Below, piece by piece: positions 36,998 through 45,591 of a stretch of DNA of 64,000 nucleotides (the stretch's first letter is position 1; each line of letters begins with the position of its first letter). Origin of the DNA: Pseudomonadota bacterium (lineage in GTDB: Bacteria > Pseudomonadota > Gammaproteobacteria > Burkholderiales > Casimicrobiaceae); contig JAFEDD010000004.1 in the NCBI GenBank assembly GCA_018241765.1, forward strand, positions 41,031 through 105,030, read 5' to 3'. The translations under genes were made by a program, and so were the position numbers. The notes under the pieces were generated by a model. It was given only the letters and a program-made list of their open reading frames with translations, did no database searches and was not told where the DNA came from.

Positions 36998-38182
36998 TCA
37001 TAGCGCGCTGCGCATGCGCGCGATGCCCTCTTCGATGCGGGCGCGATCGACGGTGGCGAAGGAGAGCCGCAGCGTCGAGACATCGGGGTCGCGAGCAAAG
37101 AACGGGGCGCCGGGGACGAAGGCGACCAGCCGCTCGATGGCGCGCTGCGCGAAGTCGTTGGCGTTGCGCCCGCCAGTGAGCCGCGCCCAGACGAACATGC
37201 CGCCGCGCGGGGCGGTGAATTCGATGGCGTCGCCCAGTTCGCGGCGCAGCGCGGTGGTCATGGCGCCCGCGCGCTCGGCGTAGGTGGCGCGAACCCGCGC
37301 CAGAGCCGGCCCGAGCCGCCCGGAGGCGAGGTAGCTCGCCGCCGTGGCCTGCGCGAAGGTGCTGGTGCAGGCATCGCTGAACTGCTTGCACATGGTGGCC
37401 TTCGCGAGCAGTGCCGGCGGCGCGACGAGGAAGCCCACGCGCAGACCGGGCGAGAGGATCTTGCTCATGCTGCCGCAGTGGGCGAGCCAGTCGCGCGCGC
37501 CGGGCACGGCGTCGGCGAGCGCGAGCAGCGAGGGCGGCGGTGGCGCGTCGAAATAGAGTTCGCCGTAAGGATCGTCCTCGACGACGAGCGTGCCGGTGCG
37601 CACGGCGAGTTCGAGAATGCGGCGGCGGCGTTCGAGCGAGAGCATGGCCCCGCTCGGGTTGCCGAAGGTCGGAATCAGGTAGACCAGTTTCGGGCGATGT
37701 TCGAGCATCAAGCGTTCGAGGCGATCGACGTCGACGCCATCGGCATCGATCGGTGCGTTGATCAGTTGCGCACCGTAGAGCTTGAAGCATTGGATGGTGG
37801 CGAGGAAGGTGGGCGCCTCGACGATGACGCGGTCACCCGGCGAGATCATCGCCTTGCCAAGCAGATCGAGCGCCTGCTGGCTGCCGGTGGTGACGATGAG
37901 TTGGTCGGCGGCGACCGCCGCACCCTTGCCGCGCAGCAAGGCGGCCGCCGCTTCGCGCATCGGACCGTAGCCTTCGGTGGCGCCATATTGCAGCGCCCCG
38001 CCCGCATCCCCCGCGAGCGCCGCTGCGGCGGCGGAGTGCATGCCCTCGACATCGAACAGCGCGGGGTCGGGAAAACCACCGGCGAAACTGATGATGCCGG
38101 GTTTGCCAAGGAGTTTGAAGAGCTCGCGGATGGCGGAGGTTTCGACGTTTTGCAGGCGGTCGGCGAATTGCATGGTCGGCAT
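36998..38182 (-). CDS. PLP-dependent aminotransferase, class I/II (LysN/2-aminoadipate type)
   Basis: 394-residue fold-type I aminotransferase. ETSAIRELFKLLGKPGIISF and AGGFPDPALF at the N-terminus, TGSQQALDLLGKAMI, PTFGNPSGAMLS, the aspartate in VVEDDPYGELYF and the PLP lysine in GSMSKILSPGLRVGF. This subgroup includes 2-aminoadipate, aromatic and branched-chain aminotransferases; the substrate is not resolvable here. No HTH domain, unlike the MocR protein at 12.9 kb. Repeat P3 lies upstream. Confidence 0.88.
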   Translation of the reverse strand: MPTMQFADRLQNVETSAIRELFKLLGKPGIISFAGGFPDPALFDVEGMHSAAAAALAGDAGGALQYGATEGYGPMREAAAALLRGKGAAVAADQLIVTTGSQQALDLLGKAMISPGDRVIVEAPTFLATIQCFKLYGAQLINAPIDADGVDVDRLERLMLEHRPKLVYLIPTFGNPSGAMLSLERRRRILELAVRTGTLVVEDDPYGELYFDAPPPPSLLALADAVPGARDWLAHCGSMSKILSPGLRVGFLVAPPALLAKATMCKQFSDACTSTFAQATAASYLASGRLGPALARVRATYAERAGAMTTALRRELGDAIEFTAPRGGMFVWARLTGGRNANDFAQRAIERLVAFVPGAPFFARDPDVSTLRLSFATVDRARIEEGIARMRSAL

Positions 38183-38250
38183 GGTCGGAGGAATGCGGCG
38201 GATGGGATGGCCCGATGCTAACCAAGGGCGGCCACGCGTGACTTTTGGGT

Positions 38251-38371
38251 CAACATCTTTTCACGGAAACCGGCATTCATGACGGGCTTTGAGCGCAATT
38301 ATCGTCGAAGTCGACTTTTGCTGTTTTTTCGTTACAAGCCCGTTATGGATGCGCCTTTCAGGAAAAAGTTG
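38251..38371 (+). repeat. Palindromic repeat P3
   Basis: 121 bp imperfect inverted repeat: left arm from CAACATCTTTTC to GACGGGCTT, core AAGTCGACTTTTG (about 38308-38320), right arm CAAGCCCGTTATGG to AAAAAGTTG. It occupies the region between the aminotransferase start and the S41 peptidase stop and is directly abutted by MITE-like element B. Confidence 0.85.
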
Positions 38372-38539
38372 CTAGTGTCTCAGCCCATAAGTTTGCGTAC
38401 ATGCCGAGACGCGCATCCGCGCGCCGAGTGCGCGAAGCGAACCGCAGCCATAGCCATCGCTATGGCGAGGATGAGCGACAAAGCAATCGGCGATGCGGGG
38501 CGCGTCGAACATAGCGAAACTCATGGGTTGAGACACTAG
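38372..38539 (+). mobile_element. MITE-like element B (168 bp, CTAGTGTCTCA ends)
   Basis: Terminal inverted repeats CTAGTGTCTCA(G/A)CCCAT(A/G)AGTTT at 38372 and reverse-complemented ending CACTAG at 38539. Perfect internal hairpin GCCATAGC-CATC-GCTATGGC at 38447-38466. Same size class, same CTAGTG ends and the same ATAGC/GCTAT hairpin core as element A, but otherwise a different sequence: a related subfamily. It starts at the last bases of repeat P3. No gene was found in the 364 bp of P3 plus this element. Also found within 10 bp of the S41 peptidase stop. Confidence 0.72.
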
Positions 38540-38546
38540 TGTGAAA

Positions 38547-39938
38547 TCAGCGCTCCATCAGCGCTTGCTGGGCGATTTCGAGCGCACGGTCGCGTTGCGC
38601 ACGCAGGTCGCGCGCATCGCGCGGCACGGGGAGGTCGGGCTCCACGCCCTGCCCTTCGATGCGCGCGCCGCTCAGCGTCTCGAAACCGACCTCGCTGTAG
38701 GCGAGTTCGCCGCCGCCGGGCAGTCGCCGATAGCCGAGAAACGCGAGCAGGCAGCCACACGAGGGCTCGCCGATCACCCGCGCGCGGCCGCTTGCCTGCA
38801 ACGCGGCCGCCGTCAGTTCGGAGGCGCTGGCGCTGGCGTCGTCGAGCAGCACGACGAGCGGCCGATCATAGGCGTCCGCGCGGCCCGGCACGCTCAGTTC
38901 GAGCGGAATGATCCGGATCGCGCCGAAGGCCAGGGCGACGGGCTCGCCGCTGCGCGTGCGGGCATGGCCGAGCACGGTCTTTTGCTTGAAGAAATGCCCG
39001 AGCAGCGCGTTGGCGAAGGCGAGCGAGCCCCCGCCGTTGCCGCGCAGATCGAGAATCATCGCCGGCGTGTCGGCCAGTTGCGTGAAGGCTTCGTCGAGCC
39101 TCCCGCGCAGCGTGTCGCTGAACGCGGTCAAACGAAGGTAGCCGACGCCCGAGGGCAGCGTGCGCGCAGTCAGTTGCGGCGCCGTGGAGACGGTACGCGG
39201 TCGCAGGCGCGCGGTGATCGGCCCCCCGTCGTCACGATCGAAGCGCAGCACGATGCCGCCGCGCGGGTCGGCCTCGGCGGCGCGCAGCGCGACGTCATTG
39301 AGCATGCGCAGCGGTGCGCGGCGCTCGGCCTGCGGCGTGGAATAGCGGCGCTGCGCCTGCCACGCGCGCCACTGATCGAGCGCGTCGCGGCCATCGATGT
39401 GGGTCAGGCGCATCCCCGCGCGCACGCCGGCCCAAAAGGCGTCGCTGTCGGGATGCACGGCAAGCACGACGAGCGCGCCATCGAGCACGCGCAGCCCGAG
39501 CCCGAGCGTCGGGGCCTGCTGCGCGGCACGGCGCGCGACCTGCTTGGGCGACTCGACGCGCGTATGCGAGTCGGCGAGCACGCCCACCATCTGATCGAGC
39601 CGCCGCCAGAACTCGTCCTCGTCGGTGGCGGCAAGGATGCGCGGCCCCCACTCGGTGCGTGTGGCCGCCCAGTCCACGCCGTTGAGATCGGCGCGGTAGT
39701 AGCGATCGGCAATCGTGCGCCAGGTGACATCGACCGCAGCCTCTCGCACGTCGGCCGCCGTGACGGCCTCGACCGGCGGGCCGGTGGGAATGTGACGACC
39801 GATGACGTCGTAGGGGTCGAGGCTCGCGCAGCCGCCCAGCGTCAATGCAGACGCCACCAGCACCGCGCCGCAGAGCCTTCGCAGCAGCGCCTGCTGCCGC
39901 CGTGCGCCGCGTCTCGCGGCAGCACTAGCGCCGGGCAT
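38547..39938 (-). CDS. S41 family peptidase lipoprotein (C-terminal processing protease-like)
   Basis: 463 residues. Basic n-region then lipoprotein signal ending LVASALTLGGCAS (lipobox cysteine near 37). An N-terminal helical region, a PDZ-like segment (LGLRVLDGALVVLAVHPDSD, AGVRAGMRLTHIDG) and the S41 core: YLRLTAFSD, ILDLRGNGGGSLAFANALLG, the serine in DDASASASELTAAALQ and VIGEPSCGCLLAF. The canonical Lys of CtpA-type proteases (GxKTxGKG) is absent at this place, so the catalytic dyad may differ, as in tricorn-like members. GAGGAGG precedes the ATG at 39938. Overlaps the upstream small gene by 14 bp. Confidence 0.85.
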   Translation of the reverse strand: MPGASAAARRGARRQQALLRRLCGAVLVASALTLGGCASLDPYDVIGRHIPTGPPVEAVTAADVREAAVDVTWRTIADRYYRADLNGVDWAATRTEWGPRILAATDEDEFWRRLDQMVGVLADSHTRVESPKQVARRAAQQAPTLGLGLRVLDGALVVLAVHPDSDAFWAGVRAGMRLTHIDGRDALDQWRAWQAQRRYSTPQAERRAPLRMLNDVALRAAEADPRGGIVLRFDRDDGGPITARLRPRTVSTAPQLTARTLPSGVGYLRLTAFSDTLRGRLDEAFTQLADTPAMILDLRGNGGGSLAFANALLGHFFKQKTVLGHARTRSGEPVALAFGAIRIIPLELSVPGRADAYDRPLVVLLDDASASASELTAAALQASGRARVIGEPSCGCLLAFLGYRRLPGGGELAYSEVGFETLSGARIEGQGVEPDLPVPRDARDLRAQRDRALEIAQQALMER

Positions 39939-40257
39939 CGTCCTCCTCGGTCCAGCGACGCAGCACGATCGTGACCCGTGGCGCATAGGCCTGCACCAAC
40001 CCGCGCAGAAACGCGAGCTTGCCGCCGATCACCTCCGACACGGCTGCAATGCCGTCTTCGCTGACCACGCGGTCGGCAATTGCCTTCTCCATGCGTTCGC
40101 GCAGATTCACCGGCGTGTTCGCGCGCACCCGGTCGAGCACGAAGCGCTCGGCCTGATCGATGGTTTCGAAGGACTTGGCAAGCGGCGTGCCGAGCGGCGA
40201 CCCCTCCAAAATGATCACGCGGTTGGCATCCTGTTCATCCGGAATCGATTGCGGCAT
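39925..40257 (-). CDS. Hypothetical protein, 110 residues
   Basis: Small soluble, charged protein beginning MPQSIPDEQDANRVIILEGS; no family recognised. Helical segments FETIDQAERFVLDRVRANT and INLRERMEKAIADRV-like repeats, ending LRRWTEEDDARR. The very long upstream extension of the frame (to 40941) is antisense to DUF4870 and rejected; GGAGGGGAAC lies before the ATG at 40257. Its 14 bp overlap with the S41 peptidase gene suggests an operon. Confidence 0.65.
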   Translation of the reverse strand: MPQSIPDEQDANRVIILEGSPLGTPLAKSFETIDQAERFVLDRVRANTPVNLRERMEKAIADRVVSEDGIAAVSEVIGGKLAFLRGLVQAYAPRVTIVLRRWTEEDDARR

Positions 40258-40425
40258 GTTCCCCTCCGTCGTTGCGTGCGCCCTCTCGTCGCGTCGGTCC
40301 GCCCCCGGTCGCGCCCCGGGCTGACCCGCTTGCATTCGTCGGCCATCATAGCCATATTTCCGGCATCCGGTCGCCGCCGATCGCTTGGCGACCGGTCGCC
40401 ACCGCAACGAAGGAGAAAATACGAA

Positions 40426-40809
40426 ATGTCCGATTTCCCCGCCCCGAGCGTCAACCCCTCGCCGGGCGCAAGCCCCAACGAATCCGACGTCCAGGTCACG
40501 CACGTGACCTACGCGCTGTACGCCCTGGGCCTGCTGACCGGTGGCCTTGGCGCGCTGGCCGGCCTCATCGTCGCCTACATCAAGCGCGACGACGTCGCCG
40601 GTACCTACCTGCGCAGCCACATGGACTGGTTGATCCGCACGTTCTGGTGGTCGCTGCTGTGGGGCGCCTTGGTGGTGGTGTTCGTCTTCGTCACCCTCTT
40701 CATCGGCGCATTCGTCGCGTGGATTCCGCTCGGCATACTGTGGCTTTGGGGTCTCTACCGCGTCATCAAAGGCTGGTTGCGACTGGCCGACAAACGCGCC
40801 GTCGGCTGA
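40426..40809 (+). CDS. DUF4870 family small membrane protein
   Basis: 127 residues. Short N-terminal Pro/Ser tail, then three hydrophobic stretches (about 24-52, 68-92 and 93-112). The sequence VTYALYALGLLTGGLGALAG, IVAYIKRDDVAGTYLRSHMD and WLWGLYRVIKGWLRLADKRA fits the DUF4870 pattern. AAGGAG nine bases before the ATG. Function unknown; probably inner membrane. Confidence 0.85.
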   Translation: MSDFPAPSVNPSPGASPNESDVQVTHVTYALYALGLLTGGLGALAGLIVAYIKRDDVAGTYLRSHMDWLIRTFWWSLLWGALVVVFVFVTLFIGAFVAWIPLGILWLWGLYRVIKGWLRLADKRAVG

Positions 40810-40910
40810 GTCCGGCCGCGTTTGCCGCGGCAGCGCGGCATGACGGGCGCGGCGACCGCGCGCGCAAGCGGCGCCCGCAACCCGCCCATGGCTTGCCTCT
40901 CGGGTCGGAA

Positions 40911-40930
40911 TTTGTTCTAATACGAACCAA
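40911..40930 (+). promoter_or_regulatory. Candidate MarR autoregulatory operator overlapping the marR start codon
   Basis: Imperfect inverted repeat TTTGTTC-TAATAC-GAACCAA ending at the A of the marR ATG. TAATAC in the middle also resembles a -10 element; if used, transcription would begin at or very near the ATG, giving a leaderless mRNA. No Shine-Dalgarno sequence is visible. Confidence 0.45.
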
Positions 40931-41382
40931 TGCAACCCCACCAGCGCAAGCCCGCCTATCTGTCCACGCTGCGCTCGCTGATGCGCTGCACGCAGGCGTT
41001 CGAGCGCTATTCAGGCGCCCACGTCCGTGAACTCGGGCTGACGCCGGCCCAGTTCGACGTCATCGCCACCCTCGGCAACACGGAGGGCATGACCTGCAAG
41101 GAACTCGGCGAACGCACGTTGATCACCAAGGGCACGCTGACCGGGGTGCTCGATCGGCTAGCCGCGCGCGGCATGATCGAGCGCCACGTGGATCGCAACG
41201 ACGCCCGCTGCCTGCACATCTCGCTCACGGCACAAGGCGTGGCCTTGTTCAGAAAAGTGTTTCCGAACCATGTCCAGCATGTCGAGCGCGCGTTCGCGCA
41301 CCTGAGCGATCAGGAACAGAACACGCTGCGTGAACATCTAACCCGTTTGTCTGACGCCTTCGAGGAAGAACGCCACCGATGA
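40930..41382 (+). CDS. MarR family transcriptional regulator
   Basis: 150-residue winged-helix regulator. Recognition region LTPAQFDVIATLGNTEGMTC, KELGERTLITKGTLTGVLDR, wing DRNDARCLHISLTAQG. Ends in ATGA overlap with the cytochrome b561 gene, so it probably controls the cytochrome b561/cytochrome c' operon and itself through the operator over its start codon. Ligand unknown. Confidence 0.9.
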   Translation: MQPHQRKPAYLSTLRSLMRCTQAFERYSGAHVRELGLTPAQFDVIATLGNTEGMTCKELGERTLITKGTLTGVLDRLAARGMIERHVDRNDARCLHISLTAQGVALFRKVFPNHVQHVERAFAHLSDQEQNTLREHLTRLSDAFEEERHR

Positions 41383-42083
41383 CGCCACCCGCCCCCGCTC
41401 TCGTCGCCGCCCCCGTCTGGGACATCTTCGTGCGTCTCTTTCACTGGTCGCTGGCCACGCTGGTCGTCATCGCCGTCGTCACCGGCAAGGTCGGCGGCAA
41501 CGCCATCCAATGGCACATGGTCGCCGGCGGCGGCATCCTCGCGCTGGTGCTGTTTCGGGTGATGTGGGGTTTCGCTGGCGGCGAGTACGCGCGCTTCATC
41601 TCCTTCGTGGCGAGCCCGGCGCGCACCTTGCGCTTCGCCCGTGGCCTCATCGGGCGCGGCCATGAGTACGTCATCGGGCACAACCCGCTCGGCGGCTGGA
41701 TGGTGCTCGCGATGCTCGCGCTGTTCACCACGCAGGCCGTGTTCGGGCTCTTCAGCAACGACGAGATCATGACCACCGGCCCGCTCGCGCGCTACGTCAG
41801 CGACGAAACCTCGATCGCCTTCATGAGCCGCCACCGCATCCTCGCCCCGGTGCTCATCGTGCTCGTCGCGCTGCACATCGCCGCCGTGCTCTACCACCTC
41901 TTCGTCAAGAACGAGAACCTCGTGCGGCCGATGCTGAACGGCCGCAAGTCACTGCCCGCCGCGCTCGCCGCCGAGGCACGCGACGGCCGCAAGGCGTCCA
42001 TCGCGCTCGGCGTCACGCTGCTGGCCGTCGCCATCGCCGTGGTCGTCACCGTGTTCCAATGGTCAAAGCTGTTTCCTGGCTGA
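41379..42083 (+). CDS. Cytochrome b561 family membrane protein
   Basis: 234 residues with four to five membrane helices. Heme-ligand histidines are in VWDIFVRLFHWSLATLV and IQWHMVAGGG; later ones in MSRHRILAPVLIV and VALHIAAVLYHLFV. Resembles the cytochrome b subunit group of Ni-Fe hydrogenases and b561-type electron carriers. Translationally coupled to marR, followed after 72 bp by cytochrome c', with which it probably exchanges electrons between quinol and periplasm. Confidence 0.9.
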   Translation: MTPPAPALVAAPVWDIFVRLFHWSLATLVVIAVVTGKVGGNAIQWHMVAGGGILALVLFRVMWGFAGGEYARFISFVASPARTLRFARGLIGRGHEYVIGHNPLGGWMVLAMLALFTTQAVFGLFSNDEIMTTGPLARYVSDETSIAFMSRHRILAPVLIVLVALHIAAVLYHLFVKNENLVRPMLNGRKSLPAALAAEARDGRKASIALGVTLLAVAIAVVVTVFQWSKLFPG

Positions 42084-42155
42084 CCGATCGCGCCGTCCCC
42101 CACCTTTTCCACGTCCAATCAACCCCACTCGACCCCCATCCCCACTGGAGAGCTC

Positions 42156-42608
42156 ATGAAATCACTGACCCGCATCGCCATCACCGCCGGCCTTCTCGGT
42201 CTCGCCACCACGGCGTTGGCACAACCGAAACCCGAGGCCTACGTCAAGGAGCGCCAATCCGCGCTGTCCCTGATGGGCTGGTATTTCGGGCCGCTGGGCG
42301 CCGTCGCCAAAGGCGAGAAGCCGTTCAACAAGGATGAAGCCGTGCGCGCCACGACGTTCCTCGTGCAATTGACCAAGATGCCGTGGGAGGGTTTCGCCGC
42401 AGGCACCGACAAGGCCGGCAACACCAAGGCGCGCCCGGAAATCTGGGCCAAACAGGACGACTTCAAGAAAAAGGCCGATGCCATGCAGGCCGAAGTCGCC
42501 AAGCTTGCGCAGTACGCCAGCGCCGGTGACGAGGCCAACTTCAAGAAGCAGGTTGGCGCCGTCGGCGGGTCCTGCAAGGCCTGCCACGACGACTATCGGG
42601 CCAAGTAA
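42156..42608 (+). CDS. Cytochrome c' family protein
   Basis: 150 residues. Signal peptide 1-22 (ends TTALAQP). Four-helix-bundle cytochrome with the heme site at the C-terminus, CKACH (140-144), as in class II cytochromes c (c'/c556), which bind or buffer NO or accept electrons from a b-type partner. Last gene of the MarR operon; an intrinsic terminator follows. Confidence 0.92.
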   Translation: MKSLTRIAITAGLLGLATTALAQPKPEAYVKERQSALSLMGWYFGPLGAVAKGEKPFNKDEAVRATTFLVQLTKMPWEGFAAGTDKAGNTKARPEIWAKQDDFKKKADAMQAEVAKLAQYASAGDEANFKKQVGAVGGSCKACHDDYRAK

Positions 42609-42630
42609 CGCGCGGCACCTTGCCGTGCCG

Positions 42631-42660
42631 ACGCCCGCCGTGTGCGGGCGTTTTCGTTTT
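42631..42660 (+). terminator. Intrinsic terminator after cytochrome c'
   Basis: ACGCCCGC (42631-42638) pairs with GCGGGCGT (42644-42651) over CGTGT, followed by TTTTCGTTTT. It ends at the stop codon of the convergent enoyl-CoA hydratase gene. Confidence 0.8.
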
Positions 42661-43391
42661 CAGATGGACGCGGCACGAAAGCGCTGCATGCGCGGCTTCA
42701 GCGGTGAGGCCTTGAGCGAAGCCTGCAGATCGCGCAGGTCGATCGCCGCCGTCGGCGTTTGCAGCATCGCCTTCAGGCGCGCGTAGGCTCCCGCTGGCAG
42801 CGCCGCGCAATCGGCCGCGATTTCTTCCAGACGCCGCGTCCAGGTGACCGGATCGGCGACTTCCGTGATGAATTGCTGCTCGCACGCGGTGGCGGCATCG
42901 ATGATGGCAGCGTCGCGCAGAAACGCAAACGCCCGCTCGGCGCCGACGCGTTGCGCCGTGCGTCGCGTGCCGAGCGCCAACCCCATCCGCCAGCCCGGCA
43001 TGCGAAAGCGGCTGCCTGCTGCCGCGAGCCGATAGTCGCACGCAAGCGCGAGGTCGAAACCGGCGCCGAAGGCGCTGCCCTGAATCAGCGCCACCGTCGG
43101 CATCGGGGCGTAGTAGAGCGCCTGCAACATCGCCTCGAGCGCAAGCAGACGAGCCACCAGCGTCGCCTCGCTCGCCGCTTCGAGGTCGGACAGATCAAAG
43201 CCGGCACAGAAATGGCGTCCGTCGCCGCGTACCGTGAGCAACGTCGTGCCATCGCTACAGGCGCGATCGATCGCCGCGTGCAGTGCCGCGACCAGCGGCT
43301 CGGCGAGGGCGTTGGCCTTCTCGGCGCGGAGCAACGTGAGCGCGGTATGCGTGCCCTCGCGCTCACAGCGCAGGAACGCAACATCGCTCAT
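42660..43391 (-). CDS. Enoyl-CoA hydratase/isomerase family protein
   Basis: 243 residues. Crotonase fold with oxyanion-hole segments GRHFCAGFDLSDLE and LIQGSAFGAGFDLALACDYRL. The position of the first catalytic Glu of true hydratases reads WRMGLALGTRR, so the reaction is uncertain. Start at 43391 overlaps the dioxygenase gene stop by 4 bp, so the two form an operon, with this gene second. Confidence 0.85.
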   Translation of the reverse strand: MSDVAFLRCEREGTHTALTLLRAEKANALAEPLVAALHAAIDRACSDGTTLLTVRGDGRHFCAGFDLSDLEAASEATLVARLLALEAMLQALYYAPMPTVALIQGSAFGAGFDLALACDYRLAAAGSRFRMPGWRMGLALGTRRTAQRVGAERAFAFLRDAAIIDAATACEQQFITEVADPVTWTRRLEEIAADCAALPAGAYARLKAMLQTPTAAIDLRDLQASLKASPLKPRMQRFRAASI

Positions 43392-43972
43392 CGCGCGGCC
43401 TCGTGCGGGGCGAACCACGGACGGTCATTGGCGTACCCCGACACAAATGGCCGCACCGAATGCGTCGCCTCGTCCCACAACGAGCGCTCGATGCGCCCGA
43501 TGTCGCCGCCGTAGACATGGATGCTGATCGACGGCGCCTCGGTCAACGCGTTATGCACGGCATGCCAATCGCCGATCGTCGGCGAAACCCGATCGATGGC
43601 GCCGCGCTCGAGTCGATGCTGCCGCTGCCGAACCAGCGCCCCCGCCCCGGGCGCCGCGTATTCGGTACAGAGTTCCGCCCCGCGCAACACCCCGATCAAG
43701 CCCCACACCGTATGGTTGTGAATCGGCGTGCCCTGCCCCGGCCCCCAGACGAAGCTGACCACACTGTAGCGCGCCGCCGCATCGACATGGAGCAGGTACT
43801 GCCGATAGCGCGTGGCGTCGGCCTGTGCGCAGGCCGGCGGCAGCCAATCGTCGTGCGCGATGAGCGCCGAAAGCGCCGCGTCGACGCGTTCGAGCAACGC
43901 ATCCTCCGCTGGCGCCGTCACCAGCGCGTCATCCATGGCTTCGAGGAACGCAGGAAATCGCGACGCATTCAT
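43388..43972 (-). CDS. Cysteine dioxygenase family (thiol dioxygenase)
   Basis: 194-residue cupin. Iron ligands: the HxH in GTPIHNHTVWGLIG and the later His in TIGDWHAVHNA; SISIHVYGGDIG closes the barrel. This prokaryotic group includes cysteine dioxygenases and 3-mercaptopropionate dioxygenases, giving sulfinic acids. The 4 bp overlap with a crotonase-family gene would suit 3-mercaptopropionate (a CoA-linked route), but that is inference. Confidence 0.87.
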   Translation of the reverse strand: MNASRFPAFLEAMDDALVTAPAEDALLERVDAALSALIAHDDWLPPACAQADATRYRQYLLHVDAAARYSVVSFVWGPGQGTPIHNHTVWGLIGVLRGAELCTEYAAPGAGALVRQRQHRLERGAIDRVSPTIGDWHAVHNALTEAPSISIHVYGGDIGRIERSLWDEATHSVRPFVSGYANDRPWFAPHEAAR

Positions 43973-44014
43973 GCGCCGATTGTAGATTCCGCCCTGCGCC
44001 GTCGGCGCGGCGGC

Positions 44015-45175
44015 TCAGCTTCCCGGCGGCGCGCTGCCACGCGGCCAGAGCACCCACATCTGCGCAGGCTGACGCATGCGCCCGGCAAGTTCTCCCGCCT
44101 CGCGGCCGCTGCCCCAATAGAAGTCCGCACGCACGACGCCGCGGATGGCACCACCCGTGTCCTGCGCGAACATCAGCCGGCGCAGCGGTGCCCCGTCGTC
44201 CGGGCGCGTCGTGACCAACCAGACCGCAGAACCCAACGCGACGAATCGCGTATCGACGGCGAGCGATCGCGTCGCCGTCAAGGGCACGCCGAGGGAGCCG
44301 AGCGGCCCCGCCGACTGGGCGTCGATCTCGCGAAAGAAGACGTAGCTCGGGTTCTCGTCGAGAAGCGCGCTCGCCCGGTCCGGGTGCGCAGCGAGCCACG
44401 CGCGGATGCCCTGCATGCTCGCCTGCTCGAGCGTCAGTTCGCCACGCTCGACCAGCAGACGCCCGATGCCGCGAAACGGACGCCCGTTCTGGTCGGCGTA
44501 GCCGACCCGCATGCGCGAGCCGTCCGGCAGATCGATCAGGCCCGACCCTTGAATTTGCAGAAAGAACGCATCGATCGCATCATCGACCCAGACCCATGGT
44601 TTCAGAGGGGCAGCAGGCGCGGTGGCCCTCGCCGCTTCGCCGGAGACGATCTGCGCGCGATCGAAATACGGCACCACGCGCCGCCCCGACGGCGTGTCGA
44701 CGAGTCGCCCGCGCACACGCTTGCCCTTGAGCTCGGGATAGAGATCGGCGAGATCGACCACCAGCAGATCATCCGGACGTTGATACAGCGGCACGTGGTA
44801 GCGCTCGCTTCGTGTTCGCGAGCCGCGCAGCACCGGTTCGTAATAGCCGGTGATGAGCCCCGAGTCCTCGGCATCGGTGCGCTCGATCCGGTACGGCACG
44901 AAGGCACTCTCGACAAAGGCGCGCTGTGCGGCCACGGAGCCACTCGCCGGGAATGCGCGACAAAGCTCCGGCCACGGCGGCTTGCCCGCCATGCCCTTGC
45001 AGTTTTCCGTCAACGCCACCGCCACGCCGCGCCAGTCGTCGTCACGCCAGCCCGGCAACTCGGCGAAGGACGCTGGCGTCCAACGCGCGACCGGCGCCGC
45101 AGCGGGCGCCACCTGCGGCGGCGACGTGCAGGACGCCGTGAGCACGCTGCCTACAATGACCGCCCCGAGCCGCAC
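44015..45175 (-). CDS. mltA: Membrane-bound lytic murein transglycosylase A
   Basis: About 386 residues; cleaves peptidoglycan glycan strands to 1,6-anhydromuropeptides. Lipoprotein signal MRLGAVIVGSVLTASC from the GTG at 45175. MltA domain with GLITGYYEPVLRGSRTRSER, then the 3D domain: FFREIDAQSAGPLGS, RFVALGSAVWLV, LMFAQDTGGAIRGVVRADFY, and WGSGREAGELAGRM. An in-frame ATG at 45238 gives a longer, less typical signal and would overlap the divergent small gene by 29 bp, so the GTG is preferred. Outer-membrane anchored. Confidence 0.9.
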   Translation of the reverse strand: MRLGAVIVGSVLTASCTSPPQVAPAAAPVARWTPASFAELPGWRDDDWRGVAVALTENCKGMAGKPPWPELCRAFPASGSVAAQRAFVESAFVPYRIERTDAEDSGLITGYYEPVLRGSRTRSERYHVPLYQRPDDLLVVDLADLYPELKGKRVRGRLVDTPSGRRVVPYFDRAQIVSGEAARATAPAAPLKPWVWVDDAIDAFFLQIQGSGLIDLPDGSRMRVGYADQNGRPFRGIGRLLVERGELTLEQASMQGIRAWLAAHPDRASALLDENPSYVFFREIDAQSAGPLGSLGVPLTATRSLAVDTRFVALGSAVWLVTTRPDDGAPLRRLMFAQDTGGAIRGVVRADFYWGSGREAGELAGRMRQPAQMWVLWPRGSAPPGS

Positions 45176-45209
45176 TGCGCGGCCACTTCGCTGGACAAGG
45201 GCGACTGAG

Positions 45210-45386
45210 ATGTTCGAAAGCGGATTCTGGATTTTCATCGTGGAGACGCTCGGAATTGGCGCACTGTTCGTTATTCTCGTCTGGTGGGTCGTTCGTGGCA
45301 GCGACGCCTCGCACCGCGAGCACGCGGCGCGGCAGGCGAGCGCCGAACGAGCCTCCGGCGACACTGGCAACGAACACGACAAGTGA
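45210..45386 (+). CDS. Small single-pass membrane protein, 58 residues
   Basis: MFESGFWIFIVETLGIGALF followed by VILVWWVVRG gives one hydrophobic helix (about 7-28) and a charged tail ending TGNEHDK. AAGGG lies eight bases before the ATG. No family recognised. It sits head to head with mltA; the good ribosome site and amphipathic layout support translation. Between its end and apaG (45387-45591) no gene was seen. Confidence 0.55.
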   Translation: MFESGFWIFIVETLGIGALFVILVWWVVRGSDASHREHAARQASAERASGDTGNEHDK

Positions 45387-45591
45387 CACGACGGCGGGAC
45401 GGGCCGCCCCCCAAGGTCACGACCGCGAGCCAGCGCGGTACGCGCGGAGCATCGGCGCACTCGCCGCAGCCGCCTGAAAGCGAAATCCGCGACGTCCGAA
45501 AACCGGAAGCTACGACGCCAGACTTCCGCGCGTCTCGATCAGCGCGGCGGGAAGTGCGCCGAGACACGGGTCGAAGTCGATCGGCAATGGC

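Noticed and set aside
40258-40941. Long N-terminal extension of the 110-residue protein
   Set aside because: Antisense to the DUF4870 gene; a good ribosome site is at the Met at 40257.
45387-45591. Possible small gene between the 58-residue protein and apaG
   Set aside because: Only Arg/Pro-rich shadow frames without ribosome sites; nothing recognisable.
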